Assembly (NCBI GenBank): GCA_945875635.1
Contig: CAMCLD010000001.1
Coordinates: 1 to 64,000 of the forward strand
Direction of reading: 5' to 3'
DNA length: 64,000 nucleotides
DNA from: an uncultured Prevotella sp.
Lineage (GTDB): Bacteria > Bacteroidota > Bacteroidia > Bacteroidales > Bacteroidaceae
Shown: positions 18,458 to 27,589 of the stretch, one piece after another
How positions within the stretch are numbered: position 1 is the stretch's first letter
Layout: each line of letters starts with the position of its first letter
The notes under the pieces: generated by a model
Databases searched by the model: none
What the model was told of the DNA's origin: nothing
What the model saw: the letters and a program-made list of their open reading frames with translations, nothing else
Program-made: the position numbers and the translations under genes

Positions 18458-18570
18458 TAAATGTCTTCCTGATAGCTTATTTCCTCGGCTTTGATATTCA
18501 TTTCTTTTTCTTGAGCCATGCCGATGGTAGCTGTCAATAAGACGAACAATAAAAGAAGTCTCCGCTTCAT
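18454..18570 (-). CDS. Tiny secreted peptide ORF, possibly a truncated gene
   Basis: Thirty-eight codons read MKRRLLLLFVLLTATIGMAQ followed by 18 polar residues (EKEMNIKAEEISYQEDIY). The first 20 residues are a textbook signal peptide, so this is probably translated or was the start of a secreted protein. The ORF track extends it upstream to 72 codons, but the signal peptide marks ATG 18570 as the start. AGGAGG directly abuts that ATG, which is unusual here because Bacteroidota rarely use Shine-Dalgarno pairing. The stop codon falls at the boundary of repeat copy C, suggesting truncation. It sits between two TPR genes on the same strand. I do not recognise the mature part. Confidence 0.4.
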   Translation of the reverse strand: MKRRLLLLFVLLTATIGMAQEKEMNIKAEEISYQEDIY

Positions 18571-18680
18571 CCTCCTGCCATGAGAAGGAGAAGTGGAAAC
18601 CTCCTTATTATCTACTCCCCATAGGGAGCGTAAAGAGCCATTTTTATATGAATGTTTTATATTTTGGCTCACAGCATTAT

Positions 18681-19940
18681 TTACTGAGCTACACCAGCTA
18701 CGGCGGCAGCCTCTGAAGTCTCAGGAGCATCTGCACCCTTCACGAAATAATAGCATCCGTAGAGAGGGTAAGCCCAGCTGCTCTTTTGTGCCTTTGTGAC
18801 ATCAAGTGCCTTTGCAGCCTCAAGATAATCGATAGCTTTCTGATAAACAGCATCGAACTGCTGTTTAGCTGCTGGTGTTAGTACACCCTTTACAGCGTTT
18901 ACCTTATCCTGTGCCTTGTAGAAATAGCATTGTCCGATAGCTGAGTTTAGTATGATTCTTGTATCATCATCCTTAGCCTGTGGAAGAGCTTTCTCAAGAG
19001 CCTCAATAGCTGTGTCGTAGTCTTTACGCTGGCTTGCCACCTGTCCTTTCATGGTGAGTGCTGAGTAGTTGTTAGGGTCAGCAGCAAGTTTGTCAGCAAT
19101 CATCTTGTCAGCTTTTTCAGTCTGTCCGATGAGACTATACATGTTAGCTAAGTTTATAAATACAGCCTCGTTGTTACTGTCGGCTACGAGAAGTCCCTCA
19201 AGTTTCTTGACATAGTTAAGAGAATCCTCGTGTGTTTTGAGCTGAGCCTGTAGAATCTGCAACTGCAATGCCTTTGCCTCTGCGCTGCGCTCAGGATCAG
19301 AAATAGCCTTTACTACATATTTTTCAGCCTTGGCAAACTCTTTGTTCTGATAAGCATAGATTGATGCATAATATGCTATGTTTCCAAGATTCTGGTCTTC
19401 GGCTTTAACACCATCAAAGAGAGGATAGTCGTAAGAATCAACGTATGAAGCCAGATATTTGTATGCATTTGCATCATCTTTTATGTTCTGGAAATAGATA
19501 CCACCATTGATGAGTTGTCCGCGCAGGTTGTAGAGTCTCTGTCCGTTGGCTGCAAATTTCTGTTTTGTCTTGCCTTTCTCGTTAGGCATCTTGTCATACT
19601 TGTCGCACTCGACGGCAGCATCGATAGCGTTGCAGATTGCCTTATATAGACCTTCCTCGTCAACGGGTTTGTTACCTTCCTTACCCATCTGTTTGTTAGT
19701 CTCATTTTCAATTTGCACAGCCTGCTCTGCATCTACCTTGGCAAGGGCAAGCTCCATGAGTTTGTTGTATGCCTTTGCTTTTTCCTCGTTGCTGGTGAGG
19801 TTTGCCAGAGAGCTTTTCAAGAGTTGCTCTGCCTCTGTGTAATCCTTGGCTTTCAGAATAGCCTTTAGAGGTTCGCTGTCTCCAGCGAAGGCTGCTGATG
19901 TACTTACCATCATCAGAGCCGCAATAAATAATTTTTTCAT
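18681..19940 (-). CDS. Exported tetratricopeptide-repeat protein
   Basis: Periplasmic or envelope TPR protein of 419 residues. It has a clear signal peptide, MKKLFIAALMMVSTSAAFAGD, then helical repeats such as YIASIYAYQNKEFAKAEKYV-type units and NYSALTMKGQVASQRKDYDTAIEALEKAL near residue 300. The C-terminus is Ala-rich. It lies 100 nt downstream of gyrA on the same strand, separated by repeat copy D, and precedes the tiny secreted ORF and a second TPR gene. Codon use is fairly biased, which hints at good expression. I cannot assign a pathway; TPR proteins of this plan downstream of gyrA appear, from memory, to be common in Prevotella. The TPR nature is confident, the function unknown. Confidence 0.82.
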   Translation of the reverse strand: MKKLFIAALMMVSTSAAFAGDSEPLKAILKAKDYTEAEQLLKSSLANLTSNEEKAKAYNKLMELALAKVDAEQAVQIENETNKQMGKEGNKPVDEEGLYKAICNAIDAAVECDKYDKMPNEKGKTKQKFAANGQRLYNLRGQLINGGIYFQNIKDDANAYKYLASYVDSYDYPLFDGVKAEDQNLGNIAYYASIYAYQNKEFAKAEKYVVKAISDPERSAEAKALQLQILQAQLKTHEDSLNYVKKLEGLLVADSNNEAVFINLANMYSLIGQTEKADKMIADKLAADPNNYSALTMKGQVASQRKDYDTAIEALEKALPQAKDDDTRIILNSAIGQCYFYKAQDKVNAVKGVLTPAAKQQFDAVYQKAIDYLEAAKALDVTKAQKSSWAYPLYGCYYFVKGADAPETSEAAAVAGVAQ

Positions 19941-19967
19941 AATATGGTTATTTAGTTTTTATATAAA

Positions 19968-20036
19968 GTAACTTAAGTTTTGAATGTTTCAAACTTGCTC
20001 ATAGTTTATAAGTTGACAAGTCAACAAGTTATGTAA
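19968..20036. repeat. Dispersed intergenic repeat, copy D (short)
   Basis: Contains AAGTTGACAAGTCAACAAGT, the same string as the left arm of copy B, next to ACTTAAGTTTTGAATGTTTC. No second arm is present. It lies between gyrA and the TPR gene. Confidence 0.65.
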
Positions 20037-20040
20037 GCTG

Positions 20041-22641
20041 TTACAGCTCAGGAGTACTTTCCACATCCGTTATCTCGGTTGTGTCAGTAATGATGGTGGG
20101 TTCGCTATCAGTTTCTGAAGTGTTATTGTTCCATTCTCCGTTCTTTACCTGATTCTCAAGTTCACTTCCCATCACTTTGCATACGCTTGCAATGACATCA
20201 TTCTTCTTGGCAAGGTTTATGAGTCTTACACCCTGAGTAGCCCTTCCCATGATGCGGCATTCCGATACGGCGAGCCTTATGACTATGCCGCTCTTGTTTA
20301 TTATCATGAGGTCATTTTTGTCAGTGACATTCTTTATAGCCACTACCCTACCCGTTTTCTCTGTGATATTAAGTGTCTTGACACCCTTTCCACCGCGGTT
20401 GGTCTTTCTATAGTCCTCCACCTCTGAGCGTTTGCCGTATCCATTCTCGCTAACTACCATTACATTTTCGTTCTCAGCATCGTTGACAACAATCATTCCT
20501 ACTACCTCGTCGTCATCGTTGTCAAGGCGCATACCCCTAACACCAGTGGAAACACGTCCCATTGTGCGTACGGTATTCTCGTCGAATCGGCATGCTCTTC
20601 CGTTGCGGTTGGCAAGTATAAGTTCGTTGTGTCCGTTAGTGAGTCTTACATCAACAACCTCGTCGCCATCGTTGATATTGATGGCTATAACACCGTTAGC
20701 CCTTGGTCTTGAATAATGTTTCAGACATGTCTTCTTGACCACTCCCTGTCGGGTCGCGAATATAACGTAGTGAGAGTTTAGGAATTCCTCGTCATTGAGT
20801 CCTCTGAGTCTGAGACATGCATTAACGGAGTCTCCAGGTTCGATGTTGAGCATATTTTGTATAGCTCTGCCTTTTGATGAACGTTCACCTTCAGGTATCT
20901 CATAGCATTTGAGCCAGTAGCACCTTCCTCTCTTTGTAAAGAAGAGCATGGTCTGGTGCATTGTTGCGGGATAGATGTATTCTGTAAAATCGTTGTCTCT
21001 TGTACGTGCGCCTTTTGCACCTACTCCGCCTCTTGCCTGCTCGCGGAAGTCGCTGAGTGGTGTGCGTTTGATATATCCCAGATGACTTATGGTTATCACT
21101 ACGGGGTCGTTAGGATAGAAGTCCTCGGCATTGAATTCATGTTCATCGGGTATAATCTCTGTGCGTCTTTCGTCGCCATATTTTTCTTTCACCTCTTGCA
21201 GGTCGTCTTTCATAACCTTCTTGCACAGTTCTGGGTCGTCAAGGATACTTTGCAGATAGGCAATCTGTCGCTCCAGTTCCTCATACTCAGCATGCAATTG
21301 ATCCATGCGCAGACCAGTCAGTTGTGACAGTCGCATATCTACGATAGCCTTTGACTGTATCTCATCAAGCTCGAAACGTTTTTCAAGATTGCGCTGTGCA
21401 TCTGATGGTGTCTTGCTGCCACGTATGATGTGTACAACCTCGTCGATGTTGTCGCAGGCTATGATAAGTCCTTCCAATATATGAGCTCTGTCTTGTGCTT
21501 TCTTCAGGTCGAATTTAGTACGTCTTATGGTGACATCATGCCTATGTTCAACAAAATAGCCAATGCATTCTTTTAGGTTCAGCAGTTTAGGACGCAGCTG
21601 CAAAGGGTTGGCAGGATTAGGCACCAGAGCGATACAATTGACTGAGAAGGAACTTTGCAGTGCTGTCATCTTGAACAGTTTGTTGAGTATGACATTTGCG
21701 TTGGCATCTCTTTTCACGTCAACAACAATTCTCATACCCTGTCGTCCCGTCTCGTCGTTAACATTGGCAATACCGTCAATCTTGCCTTCTTTTACGAGTT
21801 CAGCTATGTATTCTATGAGCTGCTGTTTGTTTACTCCGTATGGTATCTCTGTCACCACAATCTTGTCGTGACTCTCACCGCTTTCTATCTCAGCCTTAGC
21901 CCTTATTACCACTCTTCCGCGTCCTGTCTCATATGCATCCTTCACACCTTGCAGTCCATAGATGTATGCACCAGTTGGGAAGTCAGGTGCCGGGATATAT
22001 TTCATTATATCCTCAGTAGTCATATCTGGATTGTCGATGTATGCGCAGCATCCGTCTATGACCTCAGAAAGGTTGTGGGTAGGAATATTTGTAGCCATAC
22101 CCACGGCGATACCATTACCTCCGTTGACAAGAAGATTAGGTATCTTTGTAGGCATAACACTTGGTTCCTGCAAAGTATCGTCAAAGTTGTTGGTCATTAT
22201 GACGGTATCTTTCTCCAAATCGTCCATGATGTGTTCGCCCATCTTTGAAAGGCGGCACTCTGTGTAACGCATGGCAGCTGCTGAGTCTCCATCCACAGAA
22301 CCGAAGTTACCCTGTCCATCTACAAGTTTGTAGCGCATGTTCCATTCCTGTCCCATGCGCACAAGTGCTCCATAAACCGATGAGTCACCATGTGGGTGGT
22401 ACTTACCAAGCACCTCTCCTACGACACGCGCACATTTCTTATATGGGTTGCTACTTGTATTTCCTATGCCGAGCATACCATATAGGATGCGTCTGTGCAC
22501 AGGTTTGAAACCGTCACGCACATCAGGGAGGGCACGCGCTACAATTACCGACATAGAATAGTCGATATAGGAGCTTTTCATCTCCTCCTCGATGTTTATT
22601 TTCAGAATCCTGTCCTGATCAATAGTCTGATTTTCGTCCAT
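20041..22641 (-). CDS. gyrA: DNA gyrase subunit A
   Basis: Breakage-reunion subunit of DNA gyrase, which introduces negative supercoils with GyrB. The 866-residue protein has the winged-helix active site with catalytic Tyr126 in [11 protein letters not shown], and the quinolone-determining region [15 protein letters not shown] at residues 82-96. The C-terminal beta-pinwheel contains TNRGGKG near residue 750, a GyrA-box variant that argues for gyrase rather than topoisomerase IV. At the position of E. coli Asp87 this protein has Gly91, while the Ser83 equivalent is retained. The tail is Asp/Glu/Thr-rich. It is followed by TPR genes on the same strand, and gyrB is not in the window. A -7 box on the minus strand at 22854-22861 would give a leader of about 200 nt. 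Confidence 0.96.
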   Translation of the reverse strand: MDENQTIDQDRILKINIEEEMKSSYIDYSMSVIVARALPDVRDGFKPVHRRILYGMLGIGNTSSNPYKKCARVVGEVLGKYHPHGDSSVYGALVRMGQEWNMRYKLVDGQGNFGSVDGDSAAAMRYTECRLSKMGEHIMDDLEKDTVIMTNNFDDTLQEPSVMPTKIPNLLVNGGNGIAVGMATNIPTHNLSEVIDGCCAYIDNPDMTTEDIMKYIPAPDFPTGAYIYGLQGVKDAYETGRGRVVIRAKAEIESGESHDKIVVTEIPYGVNKQQLIEYIAELVKEGKIDGIANVNDETGRQGMRIVVDVKRDANANVILNKLFKMTALQSSFSVNCIALVPNPANPLQLRPKLLNLKECIGYFVEHRHDVTIRRTKFDLKKAQDRAHILEGLIIACDNIDEVVHIIRGSKTPSDAQRNLEKRFELDEIQSKAIVDMRLSQLTGLRMDQLHAEYEELERQIAYLQSILDDPELCKKVMKDDLQEVKEKYGDERRTEIIPDEHEFNAEDFYPNDPVVITISHLGYIKRTPLSDFREQARGGVGAKGARTRDNDFTEYIYPATMHQTMLFFTKRGRCYWLKCYEIPEGERSSKGRAIQNMLNIEPGDSVNACLRLRGLNDEEFLNSHYVIFATRQGVVKKTCLKHYSRPRANGVIAININDGDEVVDVRLTNGHNELILANRNGRACRFDENTVRTMGRVSTGVRGMRLDNDDDEVVGMIVVNDAENENVMVVSENGYGKRSEVEDYRKTNRGGKGVKTLNITEKTGRVVAIKNVTDKNDLMIINKSGIVIRLAVSECRIMGRATQGVRLINLAKKNDVIASVCKVMGSELENQVKNGEWNNNTSETDSEPTIITDTTEITDVESTPEL

Positions 22642-22853
22642 TATATGTAGTTATATATTTATAGATTTCCAATTTATTATGCCACTCTTACCGATACATT
22701 ATTCTGAAAGAATGGTGAAGTGGTCTTTAAAGTTTGAATTATGATGGTGGAACAAAGGTGGGTAATTTATGTGCCATCCATTCTTGTTCTGGAAATCAGC
22801 CATAATGCCGTTTATTTTGTTTCTAACGGATTTTAGGCATCTTTCCTGCTCTG

Positions 22854-22861
22854 CAAATTTA
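22854..22861 (-). promoter_or_regulatory. Bacteroidota -7 box (TAAATTTG) for gyrA
   Basis: On the minus strand the sequence reads TAAATTTGC, matching TAnnTTTG. The expected start is near 22847, about 205 nt before the gyrA ATG. A T-rich tract stands at the -33 position rather than TTTG. Confidence 0.45.
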
Positions 22862-23012
22862 CGACTTTTTCTTGATATAAAAACGCTTAGACGCAATTTA
22901 TTTGCTATTTTATTGCATATAGATTATTGAAGTGTTGAATTATGTGGATTAAAAGACATATGCCTAAAGTGCTGCGGAATTTAGGTAATATAGTTTTTTA
23001 ATGCTGACATAA

Positions 23013-23041
23013 TTGTTTTCAAAACTTTTCCATTAACTTTG
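23013..23041 (+). promoter_or_regulatory. Promoter for the lipoprotein gene (TTG, 18 nt, TAACTTTG)
   Basis: TTG at 23013-23015 and TAACTTTG at 23034-23041 fit the -33/-7 Bacteroidota pattern. Transcription would begin near 23049, about 45 nt before the ATG at 23093. Confidence 0.6.
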
Positions 23042-23092
23042 TGCTTACATTTGGAATTATAAATTATAAAACTAATAAATATGGTACTACGA

Positions 23093-24052
23093 ATGAATAA
23101 TAAGTTATCGCTTCCAGTTATTATTTGTATAGCTATGATGATTGTCTTCAATTCGTGTAATGAATTTAAAACCAAGTCTTCCAATGAGGCAAATGATTCT
23201 GCTTCTGTGGAAAGAATGAGTGATGAGGAAATTGTTCTGTCGTTGTTGAAAGAATGGGACAAGGCTATAAACGAGAGCGATTATGAAGTGCAGAGTCAGC
23301 TATTTGCACCTACTGTTTTCTTTTACACAGCAGAGATGAGTGTGGACAAGGTAATAGAAAACAGAAAAAGTCTGTTTGCCAAACATCCGGATTTTGCACA
23401 ATATGTTAAAGGTACTCCTACTATAACAAGATTGGATTCGGGTGACTTGAAGGTGTCTTTCATTAAGCATTGCTTACAAAATGGTAATGGTAAGGATTAT
23501 CCAAGTTATCTCGTGTTCAGTAAGATTTATGGGCAATGGAAGATTACTAAAGAGAGTGATGAAGTGACAGATAGAAATGTGCAAAAGAGAAAAGTAAAAG
23601 TACCACCTTCAGCTATTACGGGTGATTTTGACGGTGATGGCAAAAAAGAGTCTGTATGGGTAGAGGGAAAGAAAGACAGTGAAGGATTCTATATCTCGAA
23701 AGCCATATTGAAAAGCGACAATCCGGCAATAGGAGGTCTGGCATGGGATAACAGTTATTCGGGAGTGGAGTTGATAAATGTCGGAAAGCTGGATGGTGGA
23801 AACAGAGACTATTTAGGAACGATACCATTTGCCTACAGCACATGGTGTTCGTACAAGTTGTATGTATTTCGTGATGGAAAGTGGAAAATGGCTATAGAGC
23901 CTTTTACAGTATGGGTAGGTGATGATAACTACTATCGTGTCTTCAAAGATACGAAACGTAAAGGAAATGTAATCATAGTGTCAAATGACATGGAGGCAGT
24001 GGATGATGATTTTGCAAAAGAGATAAAACAATCTGTTCCACTAATGTGGTAA
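23093..24052 (+). CDS. Lipoprotein with NTF2-like domain
   Basis: Predicted lipoprotein, about 319 residues from the second ATG (MNNKLSLPV). The N-terminus is a type II signal peptide ending in the lipobox FNSC, so Cys is lipid-modified and the protein sits in the envelope. Residues about 45-150 look like an NTF2/SnoaL-type fold (LKEWDKAINESDYEVQSQLFAPTVFFYTAEM), common in small-ligand-binding or enzyme-helper domains. The second half has GDFDGDGKKESVWVEG, an FG-GAP/EF-hand-like calcium loop, followed by beta-rich sequence resembling the domain found after such NTF2-like units. I cannot assign a biochemical function. It is transcribed from its own promoter, divergent from gyrA, and is followed 36 nt later by the CDF exporter gene. 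The ORF track start at 23081 is four codons longer and less typical. Confidence 0.78.
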   Translation: MNNKLSLPVIICIAMMIVFNSCNEFKTKSSNEANDSASVERMSDEEIVLSLLKEWDKAINESDYEVQSQLFAPTVFFYTAEMSVDKVIENRKSLFAKHPDFAQYVKGTPTITRLDSGDLKVSFIKHCLQNGNGKDYPSYLVFSKIYGQWKITKESDEVTDRNVQKRKVKVPPSAITGDFDGDGKKESVWVEGKKDSEGFYISKAILKSDNPAIGGLAWDNSYSGVELINVGKLDGGNRDYLGTIPFAYSTWCSYKLYVFRDGKWKMAIEPFTVWVGDDNYYRVFKDTKRKGNVIIVSNDMEAVDDDFAKEIKQSVPLMW

Positions 24053-24088
24053 AGCTATATTATTGTTTGCCTTTTTTAATATTTGAAA

Positions 24089-24982
24089 ATGGACCAAAAA
24101 GATAGAGAACAGAATATATACAAAGTAACCATAGTAGGGAGTGTGGTGAACCTATTGCTTCTGTTGTTGAAGTTCATTGCGGGATGGATGGGGAAAAGCG
24201 CTGCCATGATGGCAGATGCGGTACACTCGCTGTCGGATTTCGCTACTGACATAATTGTGATTGGTTTTGTAAGAGTATCGTCGAAGCCACAGGATGATAA
24301 TCATGAGTATGGACATGGCAAATACGAGACATTCGCAACTCTCATTATAGCTGTAATGCTGTTAGTTGTTGGGTTGGGAATATTTTATGATGCTGGGATA
24401 AAGATTGTCACATTTGCAAGGGGTGGCACACTTCAGGAACCAATGCCAATAGCTTTCATAGCTGCTGTAGCATCAGTGGCAAGCAAGGAGATACTGTTCA
24501 GATACACACTTGCTGAAGGCAGGAAACTCAATTCGCAGGCTGTCATAGCCAATGCATGGCATCACAGGAGCGATGCATTCTCCTCTGTTGGTACCATGCT
24601 TGGAATAGGTGGTGCCATATTACTTGGTGGCAAATGGACAGTGTTAGACCCAATAGCTGCGTTGGTAGTCAGCATTCTCATTGTTAAAGTTGCCGTGCAG
24701 CTTATAAAGCCCAGTATGGACGAACTGCTGGAGAAGTCTTTGCCAGACAGCGTGGAGAAAGAGATAATAGACATAATACTGAATGTTGACGGTGTAAGTT
24801 CTCCACATAACCTGCGTACTCGCCGTATAGGTAACAAATATGCCATTGACGTGCATATAAGAATGCGAGGTGATATCACTCTTGACGAGGCTCACGACAA
24901 AGCAACAAAGATAGAGCACGCTCTAAAGGATAGGTATGGTACAGGAACATATGTAGGCATACATATGGAGCCAAACAAGTGA
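24089..24982 (+). CDS. Cation diffusion facilitator (CDF) metal exporter
   Basis: Inner-membrane proton-coupled exporter of divalent metals (Zn, Fe or Mn). The 297-residue protein has six membrane helices in the first 200 residues. The metal-site motifs are MADAVHSLSDFATD (helix 2, HxxxD) and NAWHHRSDAFSS (helix 5, HxxxD). The cytoplasmic C-terminal domain includes SPHNLRTRRIGNKYAIDVHIRM and the ligand-rich end GIHMEP. The HxxxD pairs resemble Zn-transporting members, but specificity cannot be fixed by eye. The ORF track opens at a TTG two codons earlier; the ATG at 24089 is preferred. It lies 36 nt after the lipoprotein gene. ychF follows with its own promoter. Confidence 0.92.
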   Translation: MDQKDREQNIYKVTIVGSVVNLLLLLLKFIAGWMGKSAAMMADAVHSLSDFATDIIVIGFVRVSSKPQDDNHEYGHGKYETFATLIIAVMLLVVGLGIFYDAGIKIVTFARGGTLQEPMPIAFIAAVASVASKEILFRYTLAEGRKLNSQAVIANAWHHRSDAFSSVGTMLGIGGAILLGGKWTVLDPIAALVVSILIVKVAVQLIKPSMDELLEKSLPDSVEKEIIDIILNVDGVSSPHNLRTRRIGNKYAIDVHIRMRGDITLDEAHDKATKIEHALKDRYGTGTYVGIHMEPNK

Positions 24983-24996
24983 TTTTCAGTAAATCG

Positions 24997-25029
24997 TTGT
25001 GAGTTTTCAATATATTTGTTGTAATTTTG
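24997..25029 (+). promoter_or_regulatory. Promoter for ychF (TTGT, 21 nt, TAATTTTG)
   Basis: TTGT at 24997-25000 and TAATTTTG at 25022-25029 fit the Bacteroidota consensus. The expected start near 25037 leaves a leader of about 35 nt before ychF. Confidence 0.65.
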
Positions 25030-25070
25030 CATCCAAATATAAATAGTAAACGTAAATAATATAATAAACA

Positions 25071-26171
25071 ATGGCATTGAAATGTGGAATAGTAGGCTTG
25101 CCTAATGTGGGTAAGTCAACCTTGTTTAACTGCCTGTCAAGCGCCAAGGCGCAGGCAGCTAATTTTCCGTTCTGTACAATAGAGCCTAATGTTGGTGTGA
25201 TAACAGTTCCCGATGAGAGACTCACAAAACTGGCTGAGATAGTGCATCCAGGAAGAATAGTTCCTGCCACATGCGAAATAGTGGATATTGCAGGACTTGT
25301 TAAGGGGGCATCGAAAGGTGAGGGACTTGGCAACAAGTTTCTTGGTAATATAAGGGAGACAGATGCCATAATACATGTACTCAGATGTTTCGAGGATGAG
25401 AACATAACACATGTGGATGGAACGATAGACCCTGTGAGAGACAAGGAGATTATAGATACTGAATTGCAGCTTAAAGACCTTGAGACTGTTGATGCCAGAC
25501 TGGCTAAACAGCAGAAAGTTGCAGCTGCAGGAAACAAGGATGCTAAAGTGGAAGTGGCTGTCCTGGAAGCATACAAGGCTGTTCTGGAGCAGGGTAAGAA
25601 TGCCAGAACTGTTTCTTTTGAAAGCAAGGAGGAAGCTGAGGCAGCAAGAGGACTATTCCTGCTTACTTCTAAACCTGTGCTCTATGTGTGCAATGTCAAT
25701 GAGACTTCTGCAAAAAGCGGTAACGACTTCACAAAAAAAATAGAGCAACTTGCAAAAGAAGAAGGAGCCGAGACAATGGTAATAGCAGCAAAAACAGAAG
25801 AGGACATTGCAGAGCTGGAGTCATACGAGGACAAGATGCTATTCCTTGAGGAACTTGGACTTGAGGAAAGTGGTGTCAACAGACTTATAAAGAAAGCATA
25901 TCACCTACTGAACCTACAGACGTTCATTACTGCCGGTGAGATGGAAGTGAAAGCGTGGACTTTTCACAAGGGATGGAAGGCACCACAATGTGCTGGAGTT
26001 ATACATACCGACTTTGAGAAAGGTTTTATAAGGGCTGAGGTAATAAAATATGAAGACTATCTACAATATGGTTCTGAGGCTGCTGTAAGAGAGGCTGGTA
26101 AACTTGGAATAGAGGGTAAGGACTACATTGTGCAGGATGGTGACATAATGCATTTCAGGTTCAATGTATAA
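25071..26171 (+). CDS. ychF: Ribosome-associated P-loop ATPase YchF (OLA1 family)
   Basis: Obg-related translation-factor ATPase that binds ribosomes and is linked to redox and stress responses. The 366-residue protein opens with the P-loop GLPNVGKSTLFNCL. The G3 motif DIAGLVKGASKGEGLGN is near residue 70, and NVNE replaces the usual NKxD (CNVNETS near 205), the hallmark that makes YchF prefer ATP over GTP. A coiled helical insertion lies between about 130 and 190, and the C-terminal TGS domain ends VQDGDIMHFRFNV. It has its own promoter and is followed 19 nt later by lgt. Identification is secure. Confidence 0.96.
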   Translation: MALKCGIVGLPNVGKSTLFNCLSSAKAQAANFPFCTIEPNVGVITVPDERLTKLAEIVHPGRIVPATCEIVDIAGLVKGASKGEGLGNKFLGNIRETDAIIHVLRCFEDENITHVDGTIDPVRDKEIIDTELQLKDLETVDARLAKQQKVAAAGNKDAKVEVAVLEAYKAVLEQGKNARTVSFESKEEAEAARGLFLLTSKPVLYVCNVNETSAKSGNDFTKKIEQLAKEEGAETMVIAAKTEEDIAELESYEDKMLFLEELGLEESGVNRLIKKAYHLLNLQTFITAGEMEVKAWTFHKGWKAPQCAGVIHTDFEKGFIRAEVIKYEDYLQYGSEAAVREAGKLGIEGKDYIVQDGDIMHFRFNV

Positions 26172-26190
26172 TGTAAACGAATAATAGGAA

Positions 26191-27003
26191 ATGGAGAAGC
26201 TCGGATATATAATATGGAATCCTGACCTGAACGCCTTCGGATTCATACGATGGTATTCATTATGCTGGCTTGTTGGTCTGGTGCTCGCATATCTATGTGT
26301 AAAGAGGCTGTATAGACAGCAGGGTATAAGCGATGAGAAATTCGAGCCTCTGTTTGTATATTGCTTTGTTGGAATTCTTGTAGGTGCAAGGTTGGGGCAC
26401 TGTATTTTTTATGAACCAGACTATTTCCTGACATCATGGAGACACATGGTGGAGATGATAATTCCTATACGATTTGATAATGATGGAGGATGGCATTTCA
26501 CAGGGTATGAGGGACTGGCAAGTCATGGTGGAACTATAGGGCTCATAGTGGCTCTTTTACTTTATGTGAAGAGGATAAAAGTGGGGATGCTCACAGTGCT
26601 TGACAACATAGCCATAGCTACACCTATAACAGCATGTTTCATCCGGATAGGAAACTTGATGAATTCTGAGATAATAGGCAAGCCCACAGACATGCCGTGG
26701 GCTTTCGTTTTCGAGAGAGTTGATTTGCTGCCACGTCATCCAGGTCAATTGTATGAGGCTATGGCTTATTCTGTCTTGTTCTTTATAGGATGGGCGATAT
26801 ATAAGAGAAAACAGGAAAAGGTTGGTAGTGGATTCTTCTTTGGTTTGTGTCTGGCGTTTATCTTTACAGCACGTTTCTTTATTGAATATACCAAGGAGGT
26901 ACAGGAGGCTTTTGAGGCTTCTCTCCCTCTTGACATGGGACAGTTGTTGAGTATTCCATTTATCGTTATCGGTGTGTTCTTTATTGTGAAATCACGGAAA
27001 TGA
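26191..27003 (+). CDS. lgt: Prolipoprotein diacylglyceryl transferase
   Basis: Inner-membrane enzyme that transfers diacylglycerol from phosphatidylglycerol to the lipobox Cys of prolipoproteins, the first step of lipoprotein maturation. The 270-residue protein has about seven membrane helices. Family peptides are [12 protein letters not shown] near residue 72, [12 protein letters not shown] near 110, and the Lgt signature [16 protein letters not shown] near 153, followed by RHPGQLYEA (catalytic His/Arg region). It lies 19 nt after ychF, and its stop overlaps the mntP start (ATGA), so ychF-lgt-mntP are likely cotranscribed. Several lipoproteins in this window would be its substrates. Identification is firm. 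Confidence 0.96.
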   Translation: MEKLGYIIWNPDLNAFGFIRWYSLCWLVGLVLAYLCVKRLYRQQGISDEKFEPLFVYCFVGILVGARLGHCIFYEPDYFLTSWRHMVEMIIPIRFDNDGGWHFTGYEGLASHGGTIGLIVALLLYVKRIKVGMLTVLDNIAIATPITACFIRIGNLMNSEIIGKPTDMPWAFVFERVDLLPRHPGQLYEAMAYSVLFFIGWAIYKRKQEKVGSGFFFGLCLAFIFTARFFIEYTKEVQEAFEASLPLDMGQLLSIPFIVIGVFFIVKSRK

Positions 27004-27575
27004 GCATATTAGACATAATATTTCTCTCAATTGGATTGGCAATGGATTGTCTGGCAGTTTCCATTGCCAGTGGAATAATATTAGGAAGGATGCGGATGTG
27101 CGTGGTGTTGCGTATGGCAATACTCTTCGGACTTTTTCAGGCTCTCATGCCACTCATAGGTTGGTTGGTAACTTCTCTCTTCTCCAGTTATGTTTCTTCC
27201 TATGACCATTGGATAGCTTTCGGAATGCTGGCTTTTTTAGGTGGCAGAATGATTAAGGAGTCTTTTGACAAAGAGGAAAGCGGACATTTTGCTCCAGATG
27301 CACTTATGACACAAATGATGCTGGCTGTTGCGACAAGTATAGACGCAGCCGCAGCTGGCATATCATTCGCATGTTTGGGATATGATAGTATGCAATCACT
27401 GATAATACCGCTTTCAGTTATAGGATTATTCTCATTCTTTTTCAGTGTGGTAGGCAATTTCCTTGGTGTGAAATGTGGAGTATTGGTGAAGAGGCGACTT
27501 AATCCAGAGCTGTTGGGTGGTATTATTCTAATAATAATAGGTATCAAGGTATTGTTCACACATCTGCTTTCATAA
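27000..27575 (+). CDS. mntP: MntP-type manganese efflux pump
   Basis: Small inner-membrane exporter thought to pump out Mn(II). The 191-residue protein has six hydrophobic helices arranged as two related halves of three. Each half has the acidic motif of the family: [14 protein letters not shown] near residue 12 and [14 protein letters not shown] near residue 112. GGRMIKESF precedes the central polar loop. In E. coli mntP is controlled by a manganese riboswitch; here there is no room for one because the ATG overlaps the lgt stop, so expression probably depends on the ychF-lgt transcript. It converges on mutS with only 14 nt between the genes. Identification is good. Confidence 0.9.
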   Translation: MSILDIIFLSIGLAMDCLAVSIASGIILGRMRMCVVLRMAILFGLFQALMPLIGWLVTSLFSSYVSSYDHWIAFGMLAFLGGRMIKESFDKEESGHFAPDALMTQMMLAVATSIDAAAAGISFACLGYDSMQSLIIPLSVIGLFSFFFSVVGNFLGVKCGVLVKRRLNPELLGGIILIIIGIKVLFTHLLS

Positions 27576-27589
27576 ACAATATGAACACC

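Larger units (their letters stand above)
22642..23092. other. Divergent intergenic region between gyrA and a lipoprotein gene
   Basis: About 450 nt without a convincing gene. It holds a minus-strand -7 box (22854-22861) for gyrA and a plus-strand promoter (23013-23041) for the lipoprotein. A 65-codon ORF at 22699-22896 has no recognisable features. The gyrA leader of about 205 nt shows no structure I can name. Confidence 0.6.

Noticed and set aside
21655-22248. 197-codon + ORF antisense to gyrA
   Set aside because: Cys- and His-rich composition with no motif, fully inside gyrA.
22699-22896. 65-codon minus-strand ORF upstream of gyrA
   Set aside because: Basic, non-repetitive translation without signal peptide or motif. 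It spans the gyrA promoter box and leader, so a leader role fits better.
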